From NCBI RefSeq assembly GCF_019097595.1, contig NC_080719.1, positions 19,057,501 through 19,121,500 on the forward strand: a stretch of 64,000 nucleotides of DNA, in the 5' to 3' direction. The notes under the pieces are model-generated. The model was given only the letters and a program-made list of their open reading frames with translations. It ran no database searches and was not told where the DNA came from. The translations under genes and the position numbers were made by a program. Numbering within the stretch: the first letter of the stretch is position 1; the number at the start of each line of letters is the position of its first letter. Of the stretch, positions 38,701-48,438 are shown one piece after another. This stretch comes from Hemibagrus wyckioides. Lineage: Eukaryota > Chordata > Actinopteri > Siluriformes > Bagridae.

Positions 38701-41700
38701 GCCTAAAGCATTTAATTACAATCTGACTTTTTGTAATAGGTCCCATCCATGGCGGGTGTTTGAGACAGTGAAAGTGGCCAATCAAGTTGCACGACTGCGC
38801 TCTCGTTGCCACTCCCCGCAGGTCCCCAGCACTAGCCCCGCCTCCTCCCAGTCCAGTCGAAACAGCACACCACGCACTAGCTACTACGGATCTGACTCCG
38901 TTAGCCTCAACCTTGAGGACAAACCCCACTCAACACCATTACAAGAGCAAAGGTGAATTTAAAAAGGAGATTGTTACCTCCTCTTCAGATGGAGCTAGGG
39001 TTAATTTAATGAACTGATTAAAACTTTTCTGGCCTTAACTTCCATTATTATGGACCAAACTATTATGTAACGCTGTCTGTGTGTGTGTTTACTTATGAAC
39101 AGTATAAAAACAGTAGCCATGGGTGATTTTACTAGGTTTATTTCTGGCTCTGAAAGCATATTTTATCATTTGGCTTCATATATGCTACAAAAACCTAATG
39201 GTCACATTTTTTCCTTGGTGTTCCCGCACAGCCTTATAGAATCAAAGCGACTGGGTCAGCCGGGTATGCCCGGTGGTCAAGATCTGGAGGAAGCTCTGCG
39301 TTCCCTCTCTGCACGCCAAGAAAGCCATTCTTCTGATCGTCCGTTCTTTGATGTAGAGCGTGAGAGGAAGCTCAGGGCGCTGGGTGGCAGCAGTGAAGAA
39401 GGTTCTAGTGGATTCCTTACACCCAATGACAGCTTGGCATCCACAGGAACCAACTATTCAGGCAGCTCCCAGCATTCATCTGCTACATCCAGCTCCAGAT
39501 CATACTTGCCAGAACGCCTGCAGATAGTCAAACCACTGGAGGGTGAGTGAACCCAGACACACACACACACTTTCAAAAGGTCATTTCATGTTATATGATT
39601 GTATTGTACAATGTATCATGGGATTTCTATGTATATATAGGCTCAGTCACCCTACATCACTGGCAGCAGCTGGCTACACCCAACCTCGGGGGCATTCTTC
39701 ATCCACGGCCAGGCATCCTCACCAAAGATTTCAGGGAACTGGATGTGGACGTTCAGCAAGTTTATAGCCTCAATGACCTTGAGGAGGATGAGCCTAACTG
39801 GTCCAAAGTCCCTAACCAATTTCACATACCTATTGGTAAGAATTTATTATTCGCACACTTCAGCGTTTGGTTGAAGTCGTCAACACTGAAGCCTTATTTA
39901 AAGAGTCCCACCAGGGGGCATTGTTGGACTGAAATTTTATAGGACAGTACGTCGCTTAGGATGAAGGTTATATGCTTCACATATTTTATAGTAAATCATA
40001 ATACTTGTAAATGCTTTCAGTGAGTGTTTTGTAGCTTTCGCTTATTTACTCTGGTCCACCCAGACACTCTAACCCTAGGATGTGGTGCATCTAATATCCT
40101 TTTCAGACATTTTTTTTCTGGCCATTGTATTGAACTCGGGAAATGGGAAAACTAACTTTTATACACTGTAGTTTTGTTTAAAGCAGTTGGTAGTTATTAA
40201 ATGAGATGAAATGCAGATTTTGGCTACTATATCAGTTGCCACCTTTGTGAAAGTAGAGGGTTTCTGGATGCTTTTATTAATGAAATGTAACAGACTGTCC
40301 AAGCAAAAGGCCTGGTTTGTGAGACCGGACTCATAATTTGAACACTGATTGTCAGCTATTATGAAGAAAAACATTTGTTACACATAATTATTTAATATAA
40401 AGCTTAGCTTTTTTTGCTTTCTTTTTCTCATCTACTTTGACTTCCATTTGCTGTGACGTTCATACCAATAATGAATAGCGCATTTTAGTAAGTGTGCATG
40501 TGTCTATCTCAGTCACTTCATCTGGATCCAACCTCCCCCACACCTGCCCCACCCACACCATCACCAACTCTCAGATCCTCCATCCCTCTGTCCTGCTGTC
40601 CTCCGTATCCACTAGGTAAGAGACCATGTTATCCCACTGCTTTAGTAGTCTGTATTTTCATTAATAAATTAGCTATATGATGCATCACTGAGATTCAGCA
40701 GCTCCATCAGTTTCTCCATCAATTTCTCCAACATTCCCATTTCCTGTTTACCTTCATTGTAATTTTAACCCTTTAATGAATCTCTAAATTGATTCTCCCA
40801 AGATACCATTACTAGAAATGTTAAGGCATTGTTAGAAATTCAATTTACATAAGCAAATATAAAAGCTGAATTTCTGCACAGTTGACTCAACAGTTCAACA
40901 CATTAGACGATTCAACGATGTCAGCTTTTCATTCTTCTCTTTATTCTTTTTGAATGCATTTTCTTCCAGTCACAGGAAGCGTTGGTCAAGGCTCTTCCTT
41001 CAGCTGTAGTCACCTACCTCCATAAAGTGAGACCCAATAGTAATGGTCACCCAGATACTCCCTAATGCACTAATTCCCTAATTTATTTCCACTTCCCAGC
41101 TTTTAACAGGCTAAACTAATCGGCATGAAAGTTTTTTTTTTCTTTAAATTCAAGAGTCATGGAGTAATGTTCCCCATTTTTGCATGGCATTATAAAAGGC
41201 ATTTATTTAATGCTCATTGTTGAGCAATATTAAAATCTTCAATCTTCATATGGAAACGTTTGCTTTTTCATTTCTCATTGTTTAGATATAACCGGTTTTT
41301 TGCAGCATTTTCGCCTGGTGAAATACTAACCTTTTTTATTAGTTTTACAGATTTATTTTTTTGAAGTATTTACTTAGTGCCATGTTTTGTTTTTTAAAGC
41401 TTTCAGCCTCCTAACCTGTCCACCTCTGGGAGCAATGAGCATGTAAGGACCTTACCAGATCACCAGCATGGTTTCTTCCATAGACCTGCTCCGAACACGA
41501 CACCCAACTTAGGTCTTATTCAGTTGCTTCAAGAGCGTGGTATCTCCGCTTCAACTCAGCCCAGCTTGCCTCCCAATCTCAGACCTCCAACCAGCACTTT
41601 AGCAGCTTTAAACGATAAAGAAACAGATCGGAGAGGTAGGGGAGAGAAACAACAGAAGAGGAATATTTTTAGCTTCAACCTGGTGGAAAAGCTTCAGAGT

Positions 41701-41775
41701 CTTGGTCTTCATAAAGTGGTCGCCAGAGGATTCATAGACTCTTCCAATAAAACACTGAACGCTGGCTTTCAGTAG
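23732..41775 (+). CDS. hap1: Huntingtin-associated protein 1 / TRAK (Milton) family motor adaptor, 15 recognised coding exons
   Basis: Coiled-coil adaptor of the HAP1/TRAK family, which links kinesin and dynein/dynactin to vesicles and mitochondria. Phase-consistent GT-AG exons: 23732-23882, 24273-24467, 35227-35303, 35615-35731, 35985-36091, 36227-36335, 37408-37486, 37820-37950, 38276-38350, 38451-38662, 38740-38952, 39232-39542, 39641-39835, 40513-40615, 41400-41775; together 816 codons and TAG. Exon 2 encodes the family signature [18 protein letters not shown] and [10 protein letters not shown]; exons 3-5 the HAP1_N coiled coil ([28 protein letters not shown]); exon 10 has [13 protein letters not shown]; exons 12-13 the Milton-type C-terminal region ([24 protein letters not shown]); exon 14 ILHPS; exon 15 [10 protein letters not shown]. 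The start codon of this long form is not found: the first exon listed is phase 0 with no in-frame ATG. A weak candidate leader exon is 21973-22005 (11 codons, ends CAG before gtagcc). HAP1 rather than TRAK1/2 is chosen because gast and keratins are adjacent. The 41400 acceptor (tttttaaag) is weak but restores frame. Confidence 0.85.
24960..25250. repeat. Low-complexity AAT/TTA repeats in hap1 intron 2
   Basis: (AATT)n, (TTTA)n, (AAT)n at 25138-25178 and (ATT)n near 25,210-25,232. A flanking phrase (gttctttttagtttgacttttgggctaaaa) appears three times between 24,930 and 25,290. Confidence 0.85.
25521..25667 (+). mobile_element. Divergent LINE 3'-end fragment
   Basis: Retains ggtttctctcaaggttt, gtaaagctgctttgtgacaa and the tail acaaataaaattgaattgaa of the family at 33,041, but is more diverged and shortened. 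Confidence 0.7.
26215..26362 (+). mobile_element. Retroelement 3' end with (TCTA)n tail
   Basis: cagggatcaataaagta runs straight into about 23 TCTA units (26268-26362). The same tail type is found at 18,690, so the tetranucleotide array is the 3' end of the inserted element. Confidence 0.65.
26584..26657. repeat. (TA)n microsatellite
   Basis: About 37 TA units. The Ile-Tyr frames on both strands are artefacts. Confidence 0.95.
27014..28016 (-). mobile_element. Tc1-like transposon copy, inverted relative to the 10,853 copy
   Basis: Ends tacactgatcaatcataaca and gttatgcctgatcggtgta. On the minus strand the N-terminal transposase frame (27892-27662) reads [20 protein letters not shown] and [13 protein letters not shown], longer than in the 10,853 copy, then shifts frame. 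About 1.0 kb, so about 200 bases are missing. Not active. Lies in the long hap1 intron. Confidence 0.88.
28020..29660. other. Intron sequence; no recognised feature
   Basis: hap1 intron, AT-rich. A phrase near 28,420 (gggttcctgcaatgtccttg) resembles the end of a common fish repeat, but no second end was found. Confidence 0.35.
29686..29746. repeat. (CA)n microsatellite
   Basis: CA dinucleotides with one interruption; the poly-Cys-Val minus-strand frame is an artefact. Confidence 0.95.
30165..30256 (+). promoter_or_regulatory. Candidate internal promoter and 5' UTR of the short hap1 form
   Basis: An AT-rich TATA-like motif (gataaaag, about 30208-30215) lies about 45 bases before the ATG at 30257, in otherwise purine-rich sequence. 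A start site shortly upstream of the ATG would give a very short 5' UTR. Based only on position and motif. Confidence 0.35.
30257..30386 (+). CDS. hap1: Alternative first coding exon of hap1
   Basis: ATG at 30257 opens 43 codons plus one base, ending at a GT donor (gtaatgg) at 30387. The phase-1 G joins exactly to the exon at 35227, giving ...[20 protein letters not shown]. Mammalian TRAK short isoforms enter the same conserved segment with a similar junction (LLEEVLCAERVGQ), which is why I read this as a real alternative N-terminus. The encoded leader is very acidic ([16 protein letters not shown]) and replaces the HAP1_N part encoded by exons 23732-24467. It sits inside the 10.8-kb intron, so it implies its own promoter. 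Frame, phase and family precedent are seen or known; use in vivo is inferred. Confidence 0.72.
31570..31690 (-). mobile_element. SINE fragment
   Basis: On the minus strand the sequence contains ggttgttgatcagaaggtca followed by gggttcatgcc, matching the left part of the tRNA-derived SINE at 37,555-37,795. Confidence 0.55.
32292..32490. mobile_element. Angel-like MITE, one end only clear
   Basis: ttacatttacggcattttgg and ctttatccaggacgacttac match the end of the element at 1,568, followed by a core with ctgggactcaaactgacaac. The opposite inverted end is not recognisable. Confidence 0.6.
33041..34715 (-). mobile_element. 5'-truncated non-LTR retrotransposon (Rex1/L2-like LINE) with reverse transcriptase C-terminus
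   Basis: A minus-strand frame from 34625 to 33987 encodes the last part of a LINE reverse transcriptase: [64 protein letters not shown] and APKLWNSLP. It begins without a proper ATG; homologous sequence continues upstream to about 34,715 in another frame. Downstream is a 0.9-kb 3' UTR with ggttcctctcaaggtttctt and gctttgagacaatgttcact, ending in repeats of TTGAA (33041-33070). This is the reference copy that identifies the other 3'-end fragments. It sits in the hap1 intron, antisense. Dead copy. Confidence 0.88.
36732..36842. repeat. (AAAAC)n pentanucleotide array
   Basis: About 21 AAAAC units in hap1 intron 6, directly before a SINE-like fragment (36,846-36,960). Confidence 0.95.
36846..36965 (+). 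mobile_element. SINE fragment
   Basis: gctgttgattggaaggtcag-ggttcaagtactgccactgc, then caaggccctctgctccagga, match the SINE at 37,555 with loss of the left end. Confidence 0.6.
37555..37795 (+). mobile_element. tRNA-derived SINE
   Basis: Contains an A-box-like motif (tggttaaggg, 37571) and a B-box (ggttcaagtcc, 37606) at RNA polymerase III spacing, then cccttgagcaacgcccttaa and a tail with caaataaagg. Related fragments lie at 31,570, 36,846 and 55,820. It ends just before hap1 exon 8. Confidence 0.75.
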
Positions 41776-43845
41776 AACTACTGTTTCATGTACCGTCTTC
41801 CATTACTTATGCAGAAGATCCGACCTCTTACCCAGCGTCGTGTTTATCACTGAATATTTGAAAGCCATATCCCTCCATGTGGAGTGGTTCTTGTAGTATA
41901 TTGGTTATGAACGAACAGGATGTCCTGCAAAAATTATGGTAGACTGGTTGAGGCTTGGAGATCTAAGACATTTTAACAATCTGAGGTACATAAACTATGC
42001 TAGGTATTTAAATTGCTGTCTTATGTGTTCTAAAGACATATCAAAAGGGATGAACTTCATTATGTTCTTCATTATGATTTAAGAACTAGTCCTGTTTTCA
42101 TTTTTTCATTTCAATGGCAGTCCTTCATCCTGTGTCACCAGACTGCTTGTCTCGACATACATGGGCACTATATATTATTTATATATTTAAAAGCCAGTGA
42201 CCTCGGACTTGTCTGCGTACTGGATTGTTAATTGTGACTGTTCTTGGGTTGTTTAGTTATTTTTATGACAATGTGCACATTTCTACTACACTAGATGACC
42301 TGAGCATATTGTTCAGGATGTCTGGTCAGACATAATATTCTATGATCTGTTGTTTTAGATTTCAATCAAATGTATTTAATTATTAGATATTTAGTGCCCC
42401 AAAATGCACTGGGGATTTTAATTGTGAATATCCACAAACATGATGCCTTATACAGACAGTAATATATTAGTCACAGGCCTATAGGTAAAGCTGTTATATA
42501 GGTTATATTTTTTTCCACAGACACATACACGCACTAGGTGAATGCATCCAAATCATCAAATAGATGAAGAAAGATTTATGACAGTAAGACATATGAGGAG
42601 CCTCCAAACTCATTTACCTTTGAATATTTTACTTATACTGAAAGTTTTAGTGCATAAAAATCTGAAACTTTTAGTCTCACCGGCTAAATTAATATAATTA
42701 TATAAAGATGTGTATTTCATTCTGTTTTAATTTGAGTATTATTTCTTGCAAACACAAAACGGATCACAGCTGTCTTTTAAAAAGCACCTTACATAAAATA
42801 CTGTGTCCTTTTTTCCTGTTTTATTAGACACACACAGCTAAAGCAGGCTAGTGGACCATTTACACCTTAGCATGCGATCTGTATGTACTGTATATCATTG
42901 TCTGGAAGGACATTGTATGTATAATGTTTGTCCAGGCTCCATGTTACCACATGCAAATCTGAATACTGAACCACACAGTGTTCACCGGAAACATGTTAGC
43001 TGTAATCGTCCCTAACAGTGATCCAGGCACTGTGGGAGCAGCCTTTTTTTAGGCTTCTTTGGAATAATCAATGAGTCAGTTTAGATGAAACTTGCCTGAG
43101 ATATGATCAAGATCAGAATCAGCCAGGCTCCTTTATCAGATGGTCTGACTGATCACCAATAGCATCATGATCATGTTATGTTCTTTGTGCCTTAAACTCT
43201 GCATTAACATGTTTTCCACGGTCCAGACGAGATATCCAGATTGAAACTGTATTGTAATGCAGATTTCTGTAGAAGTGACTGTGATTTAATGTAGCTAAAG
43301 ACATGTACAGCTTTGTTACATGTAGCTCTAAATCTTGAACTGAACACTGGCTATTAAGCTATCACTCAGTTACATATCTGAAGAACCCCACCACTTTGTC
43401 CTTCATCTATATGTAATATATGTATGCAGATTTATATTACACAGATCCAATCATCCAAGTTTATCATTTGGATATGGGAGAATTCAAATCGATGCTTGAG
43501 CACTACGCATACTGTAGAAATGGTAGAAATGGTAACAGCATTATAATGACACTTTGCATTTGTAGTTTGGAAAATATGGGAAATGACCTAAACAACAAAT
43601 TCACACAATCACTGAGTGGACTGTAGATATTATAATTATTGTAATTATTGCTGATTACAAATATGTTGCACCTACTGATTGTATTTTTTTTGTTATTTGG
43701 TCTGTAAATATGATGCCAGTAGTTTGCACCTATGATCGCTGTAATTAAAAATAAAATGTAATTGGAATAAGAGCTGTGTACAGTATTTCAGCATGTGAAT
43801 GAAGGTTGCAGTGTTCCAATAAATACAAGACTTTGACATATTCAT
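41776..43845 (+). other. hap1: Probable 3' UTR of hap1
   Basis: No coding or repeat signature is seen between the hap1 stop and two closely spaced AATAAA signals at 43749-43754 and 43818-43823. The AT-rich unique sequence would make a 3' UTR of about 2 kb, which is usual for neuronal adaptor genes. The end point is inferred from the signals. Confidence 0.5.
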
Positions 43846-44463
43846 GGGAAAGAGCTGTGCATATTTGGATTTCAGGACATGTTTACATTCTACGCATTTT
43901 ATTCCCACTAACTCCTATGTTGCACATTCGCAGAAAACCTTTACAGTATGACTCTAAAAGCTATTTAAATGTGTTAAAAAGTGGGTCTAAAAAATTGTAA
44001 AGTCAAATTACATGCCTTATATTCATTGCATTCACCATGTAATTGATACACACTAAAGGTACCACCCCAGAGATAAGGAAAGGTCTATTTAAGAACCTTT
44101 TTAAAAGGATTTTGAAATCATTTATAGTTAATGAATCAGAGCTTTGCTAAAATAAGGAATGACGTGACAGACTGAGCTGTAAACAAAAATAATGCATTAT
44201 TGCACATGGTGAGGTGAGAGACAGCACAACACACAAGTCCCTCTACCCTCTGAATGCATTATTTTTGTAAAACAGCTCAGTTAGTCCTGTGTTATTCTGC
44301 TTATTCAATGCTGATGTGTCAAATTACAATTATTTAATTTATGCTAAGCATCATGTATTTTGCTTGATTGTAGTTTGACTGAATAATTGTGAAACGTCCG
44401 AGAGACAAGTTAGTTCCTGTTCTCACCTATGTTATAGCAAAGAACCTGACCTTCTCTCACCAG

Positions 44464-44497
<34 letters not shown>

Positions 44498-44790
44498 GAT
44501 TGTCTTTTACAAAGAAACCAGAAAACATTAAACTCCTCTGTCCTGAAGACTTGCAATTGCTTACAGTTGGCTCCATAAACGTTAAATATGTATCCTAGAA
44601 CGAGCGCATTAATATGAACCTATTCAGGTTATAGTCGGAACTACTTTTTTGCCGTACTGTTCGTAGAAAATAATGCACACCTTCTAACCAATCAGATTCG
44701 AGAATTCAGCCTCGCGCGCTATTCCTTCCTAATTATTTTATATAAAATACAAAAAGTTAGAAACAAGTTTGAGTCTGCATAAAATATAAT
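43846..44790. other. Intergenic region between the convergent hap1 and gast genes
   Basis: AT-rich, with a (CT)n at 44468-44497. A short inverted repeat surrounds 44,170-44,290 (aataatgcattattgcac and tgaatgcattatttttg). No gene seen. Confidence 0.45.
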
Positions 44791-44841
44791 GAATTTTAAT
44801 GAAAGGTGCTGGTCGTTACAATGATGCATTAATTATTATCT

Positions 44842-45243
44842 TCAGTCCGTACTGCGGCGCCCGAAGTCCACCCATCCCTGATAGTCTGAAATGCAGTCGT
44901 CCCTCTGGATAATTTCTGTCAAAACATCAAAAAAGGACATGATGAGACATGAATGAAAGACAAAACAACCGAACAGATCATCTCATCCACCGGCACTTAC
45001 CTGACAGAGCTTGCAGTATCTGTTTGGATGTAAACCGGCGCTGGTCCTCCGGTAAAGGTGCAAAGCGCTCCGTTCTCGCACCTCCACTCTGAGCGCCTCT
45101 CTGCACCTGTAGACCCCTGATCTCGCGAGATTCCGACGCCTTCGGTGCCTCGCGCGCTGACGATAACAGCGGCGAGGCCGTGCACGTGAACACCATCGCC
45201 ACAATCACTATAAAACCGAGCACTTGGAAGTTCGCAGCCATGC
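44842..45243 (-). CDS. gast: Preprogastrin (gastrin/cholecystokinin family hormone)
   Basis: Secreted peptide hormone precursor of the gastrin/CCK family, which acts through CCK receptors on gastric secretion and gut function. Coding exons 45241-45001 and 44915-44842 (stop TGA) give 104 residues: a signal peptide (MAANFQVLGFIVIVAMVFTC, cleavage near TAS), a spacer with several Arg sites, then DYQGWVDFGRRSTD. Gly-Arg-Arg after Phe is the amidation and dibasic cleavage site, so the mature end is predicted as WVDF-amide. The junction is 1+2 (G before gtaagt, AA after gacag). The acceptor cttgcag lies two bases before the ATG, so a non-coding exon 1 exists upstream. Odd points: Val replaces the usual Met of WMDF, and the Tyr lies seven residues from the C-terminus, as in CCK. 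Gastrin rather than CCK is chosen from the hap1 neighbour. ATTAAA at 44800-44795 could be the poly(A) signal. Confidence 0.88.
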
Positions 45244-45381
45244 CTGCAAGGGAAACGCGGCTCTTTTAGTACGCGGAGATAAATGACACATCAAAGAAAA
45301 GTCAGGTTTAACAACACTATCAATAACCACCCAAAACAATAACACTACAGTTTCTCTAGGTTTTAATATAGGATCATTTAC

Positions 45382-45455
45382 CAGAACAGTGCAAAGACGT
45401 TTATTCCAAATGTAATGTCATGGATCTGTTCTGCATCTCGTTTATATATACACAC
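45382..45455 (-). promoter_or_regulatory. gast: Candidate gast promoter and non-coding exon 1
   Basis: On the minus strand a TATA motif (tatatataaacg, about 45452-45441) is followed about 60 bases later by a donor (GTTCTG before gtaaatg) at 45381. A short untranslated first exon of roughly 30-40 bases ending at 45382 would splice to 45243, the usual arrangement of gastrin/CCK genes. A second TATA-like site (tatataaaa, near 45600) with a donor close behind it is an alternative but leaves almost no exon. Confidence 0.45.
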
Positions 45456-45469
45456 AACTCATCTTCATC

Positions 45470-45930
45470 GACAAGCAGCAATCAATAAAACATCACTGGT
45501 AATACGGAAGCAATAAACATTACTGTACCTTACTGTGAACTGGTCACGTGATTAGGAGTCGCTCACCTCCAGCATCAGCCTGATTGTGTATTTTATATAC
45601 AACCTTTCTGGATTTGGACATATATATTTTATTGTTGGTTTTATTTACGCTACTGTACTTCATTGTATTGTAGCTTTTGTTATGAGAGCAACCTTTGCGT
45701 AAAAAAAAATAATACTAATAATTGTTGTTATAGAGATGGTACCCTCAAGTACACCTTTTGTTCCTTTAGCAGGTACATCATCTACAGAGACATGTGCATA
45801 AATTGAATGTAGCTTCAACATTTTACTCTAAAAGCTCATTTACAATTCAATGATGCACCATGCATTTTGAAAATGTAGACAATATTTAAGTTTAAAAAGT
45901 AAAGATGCACAATATATGACCATCACAATC
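45470..45930. other. Upstream flank of gast; no recognised gene
   Basis: Contains a second TATA-like motif on the minus strand near 45,600. Otherwise AT-rich with nothing to classify. Confidence 0.4.
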
Positions 45931-45949
45931 ATTTCCGAATCTGTTGACA

Positions 45950-46405
45950 CAAATTTGGACGTTTGAAAATTTTGAATAATGTATTAAAAGGTTTCGTTTC
46001 ACTAGAACTAAGAAGCCTAAACCTGTTCCAGCATGACAATGCTCCGTGGATAAAGCGAGCTCCATGGTGTGTTAGGGTTGGACTGGAGGAAATTGAGTGT
46101 CCTTTCCAGAGCCCTGATTTGGACTCGACCCCACTGAACACCTTTGAGATGAATTGGAACTCTGACTGCAGGCCAGACCTTCTTGCCCAACATCAGGAAT
46201 GTCGAAACAGCAGTAATCCCCAAAGGTATGTTCCAAAATCTAGTGGAAAGCCTTCCCAGAAAAATGCAGGCTGTAAAAGCAAAGCAATATAACAAAATAG
46301 TGGACCAAATCTATATTAATACCCGTTCATACCCAAAGTTTTGGAATGGTCAAATGTTCAACATGCATGGTCAGGTGTCCACATACTTTTGGGTGACACT
46401 CCAGT
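45950..46405 (+). mobile_element. Tc1-like remnant, 5'-truncated
   Basis: caacctgttccagcatgaca-type sequence encodes a transposase trace (FQHDNAPW), followed by ccaacatcaggaatgtcgaa and gtggaaagccttcccagaa. The right end ggtcaggtgtccacatactttt matches the element at 431-902. No left end is visible. Confidence 0.7.
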
Positions 46406-47554
46406 AACTAGAACATGTACAGTTAATAGCCCTTTTTTCTCTGAGAGTGTAGACCTTCTATAAGATTTTGTCATGTCTTTTGATTCAAAGTCACATCTAA
46501 GGTTACACCAACGTCTCACAATTCCTAGGTATTGCCATAGGGGAAAAAAAAAACACGGGCCGGATCCAATTTCTTATTTGTGCCAATATTGTGGTCATAC
46601 ATCAGTGATCACAGATATGATCCTATCATGCATTATAGGTTTTGATAAGAAGATTGATTAGCTTAAGGTGAAATAAGACTTAAGTGGTTTTTCTGACGTA
46701 AAGACTCCTGTTTAACACAAAACTGGACTAAGTATCTTGTCCTAGAGATAGAACATGGTTTATGTACCTAAAGATTTTAGGAAGCGGTAGTTGTCAATCC
46801 CTGCAATACGGTAGACCTCACTGTTTACTTAGAGCAAACAGCTCAATACAGTCTGCTCATTTTCCACTGAAAACAAATGCGGTAACCTGAAACAGCTGCA
46901 GGAGTTGAAGTCAACGTAATATGAAGTGATTCAGAATTGCTCACTTTGGAAAGTGGTACACATGTACACTGAAACAAATCCCGAAAATGCCAGAAAATAA
47001 CAAAAGTTTATAAACAAAACTAAAATATAGTCATATGTGCACCTGGCCATGTGTCTATAATTTTATAAGCATTTCAGAGTAATTCAAACTGATTCTTCTC
47101 ACACACCCAACAAAACAAGAATACATCTATCTAAAGCACGTTGTGAATTCTTTCATGTAACGAGATTCTGTGCTCATTGTCTCAGATGTGTCATGAAAAA
47201 CATTTTGACCTGCCTGTTTCCAGGGAACTGGAACTGGACCGTAAATGTTTTTCGCCATCACCACCTGTTTTTTTTTTATTAGTTTGTTTAATAAACCAGT
47301 CAACCAAATAATGCCCAAAGGTGTTGAGGGATGAGTCTACTCAAGAAGTAACACTTGGGTTTTTAGACACTTGTCACACGTTTCAAAGATTTGTTTCACG
47401 TGTAACTAAAGAAAAAGGTAGATGCACATGTTTTTACTCAATTTACAATTTATGAATGTGGTTTTGATTTATTTGCTTGCTTGCTTGTTTATTTATTTAT
47501 TTGGTTGTTTGTTGTTTTTAATAATCTGTTTTTAATTTCTTGATTTATGTATTG

Positions 47555-47605
<51 letters not shown>

Positions 47606-48360
47606 TAATGGTTTATTTATTTATTTATTTTTTGTTTGTTTGTCCCATGATGTAACATGCATTTACTTGTTTTCCCCTAAGTGACCACACACCACTCACA
47701 TAATCTTATGTGGATCAAGTGTGACGCGGATGTCTGTAATGGAAAAACAGATGCACTTTAATGTTTAGTCAAACAGAAGAGCCCATTTGTCCCACTGTAC
47801 TCTGCTGATTGATTGAATATTATTATAAATAAAAAGAACCCTTGAACTGTCTTCACCAGTCTGTCAGGTCATGTATGAGCAGTCCCTGTCAGATCATGCT
47901 TGAGCAGTTGGTTAAGCATTCCAGTCTGTACCAAATAATGAAGATGAAGCAAAGATTATCTGTGAATTAAAGGTGATGACAACAGTAGTATGAGATTTAT
48001 ATCTATGGGACTTCATCAGAATGTAACACAAGGTGTCACATTATGCAATGAAGAAAAAATATAATAATTAGGAAACTATTATGTTATAATTAGTCCCTCC
48101 CGGACAGTTGGCATAACAGAGCAGGGCTGTTGGTATTTCATTACTGCAAGTAATTCTGTAAAAATCATTAGGCCTGTTTGCAAGCAAGACTTTTCTTCAA
48201 ACACTGGCTTAGCCCAAAGTATTTTGTTGCTTTTACACAGGTATGTACCATCCCACTTTTAAAGAACTGATTAAGATTAATGAATTCTTTGGAAAGGTGT
48301 AACATGGTGTGGGATGTTAGACCAGCCCATCTAAAGAAAGGAATTCCTCACATCTAAGAC
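46406..48360. other. Intergenic; (CTTT)n at 47558-47606 and TTTA-rich sequence
   Basis: Lies upstream of the first keratin gene. No exon signature; simple repeats at 47,470-47,640. Confidence 0.45.
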
Positions 48361-48368
48361 TATAAAAG
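48361..48368 (+). promoter_or_regulatory. TATA box of the complete keratin gene
   Basis: TATAAAAG lies 78 bases before the ATG. A start site about 30 bases downstream (near 48391) gives a 5' UTR of about 48 bases, typical for keratin genes. Confidence 0.75.
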
Positions 48369-48438
48369 GAGAAACAAGTCAGACTGAGTATCAGCTGTGA
48401 AGGACACAGGATTTAACAAGCACCTGAAGCATCCAGCC

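Noticed and set aside
39083..39231. Extension of a hap1 exon to the ATG at 39083
   Set aside because: A clear acceptor at 39231 and phase match to the previous exon place the exon start at 39232; the upstream open sequence is intron.
48397..48438. Upstream in-frame start for the keratin
   Set aside because: The codon at 48397 is GTG, not ATG; the first ATG is at 48439 and fits a keratin head.
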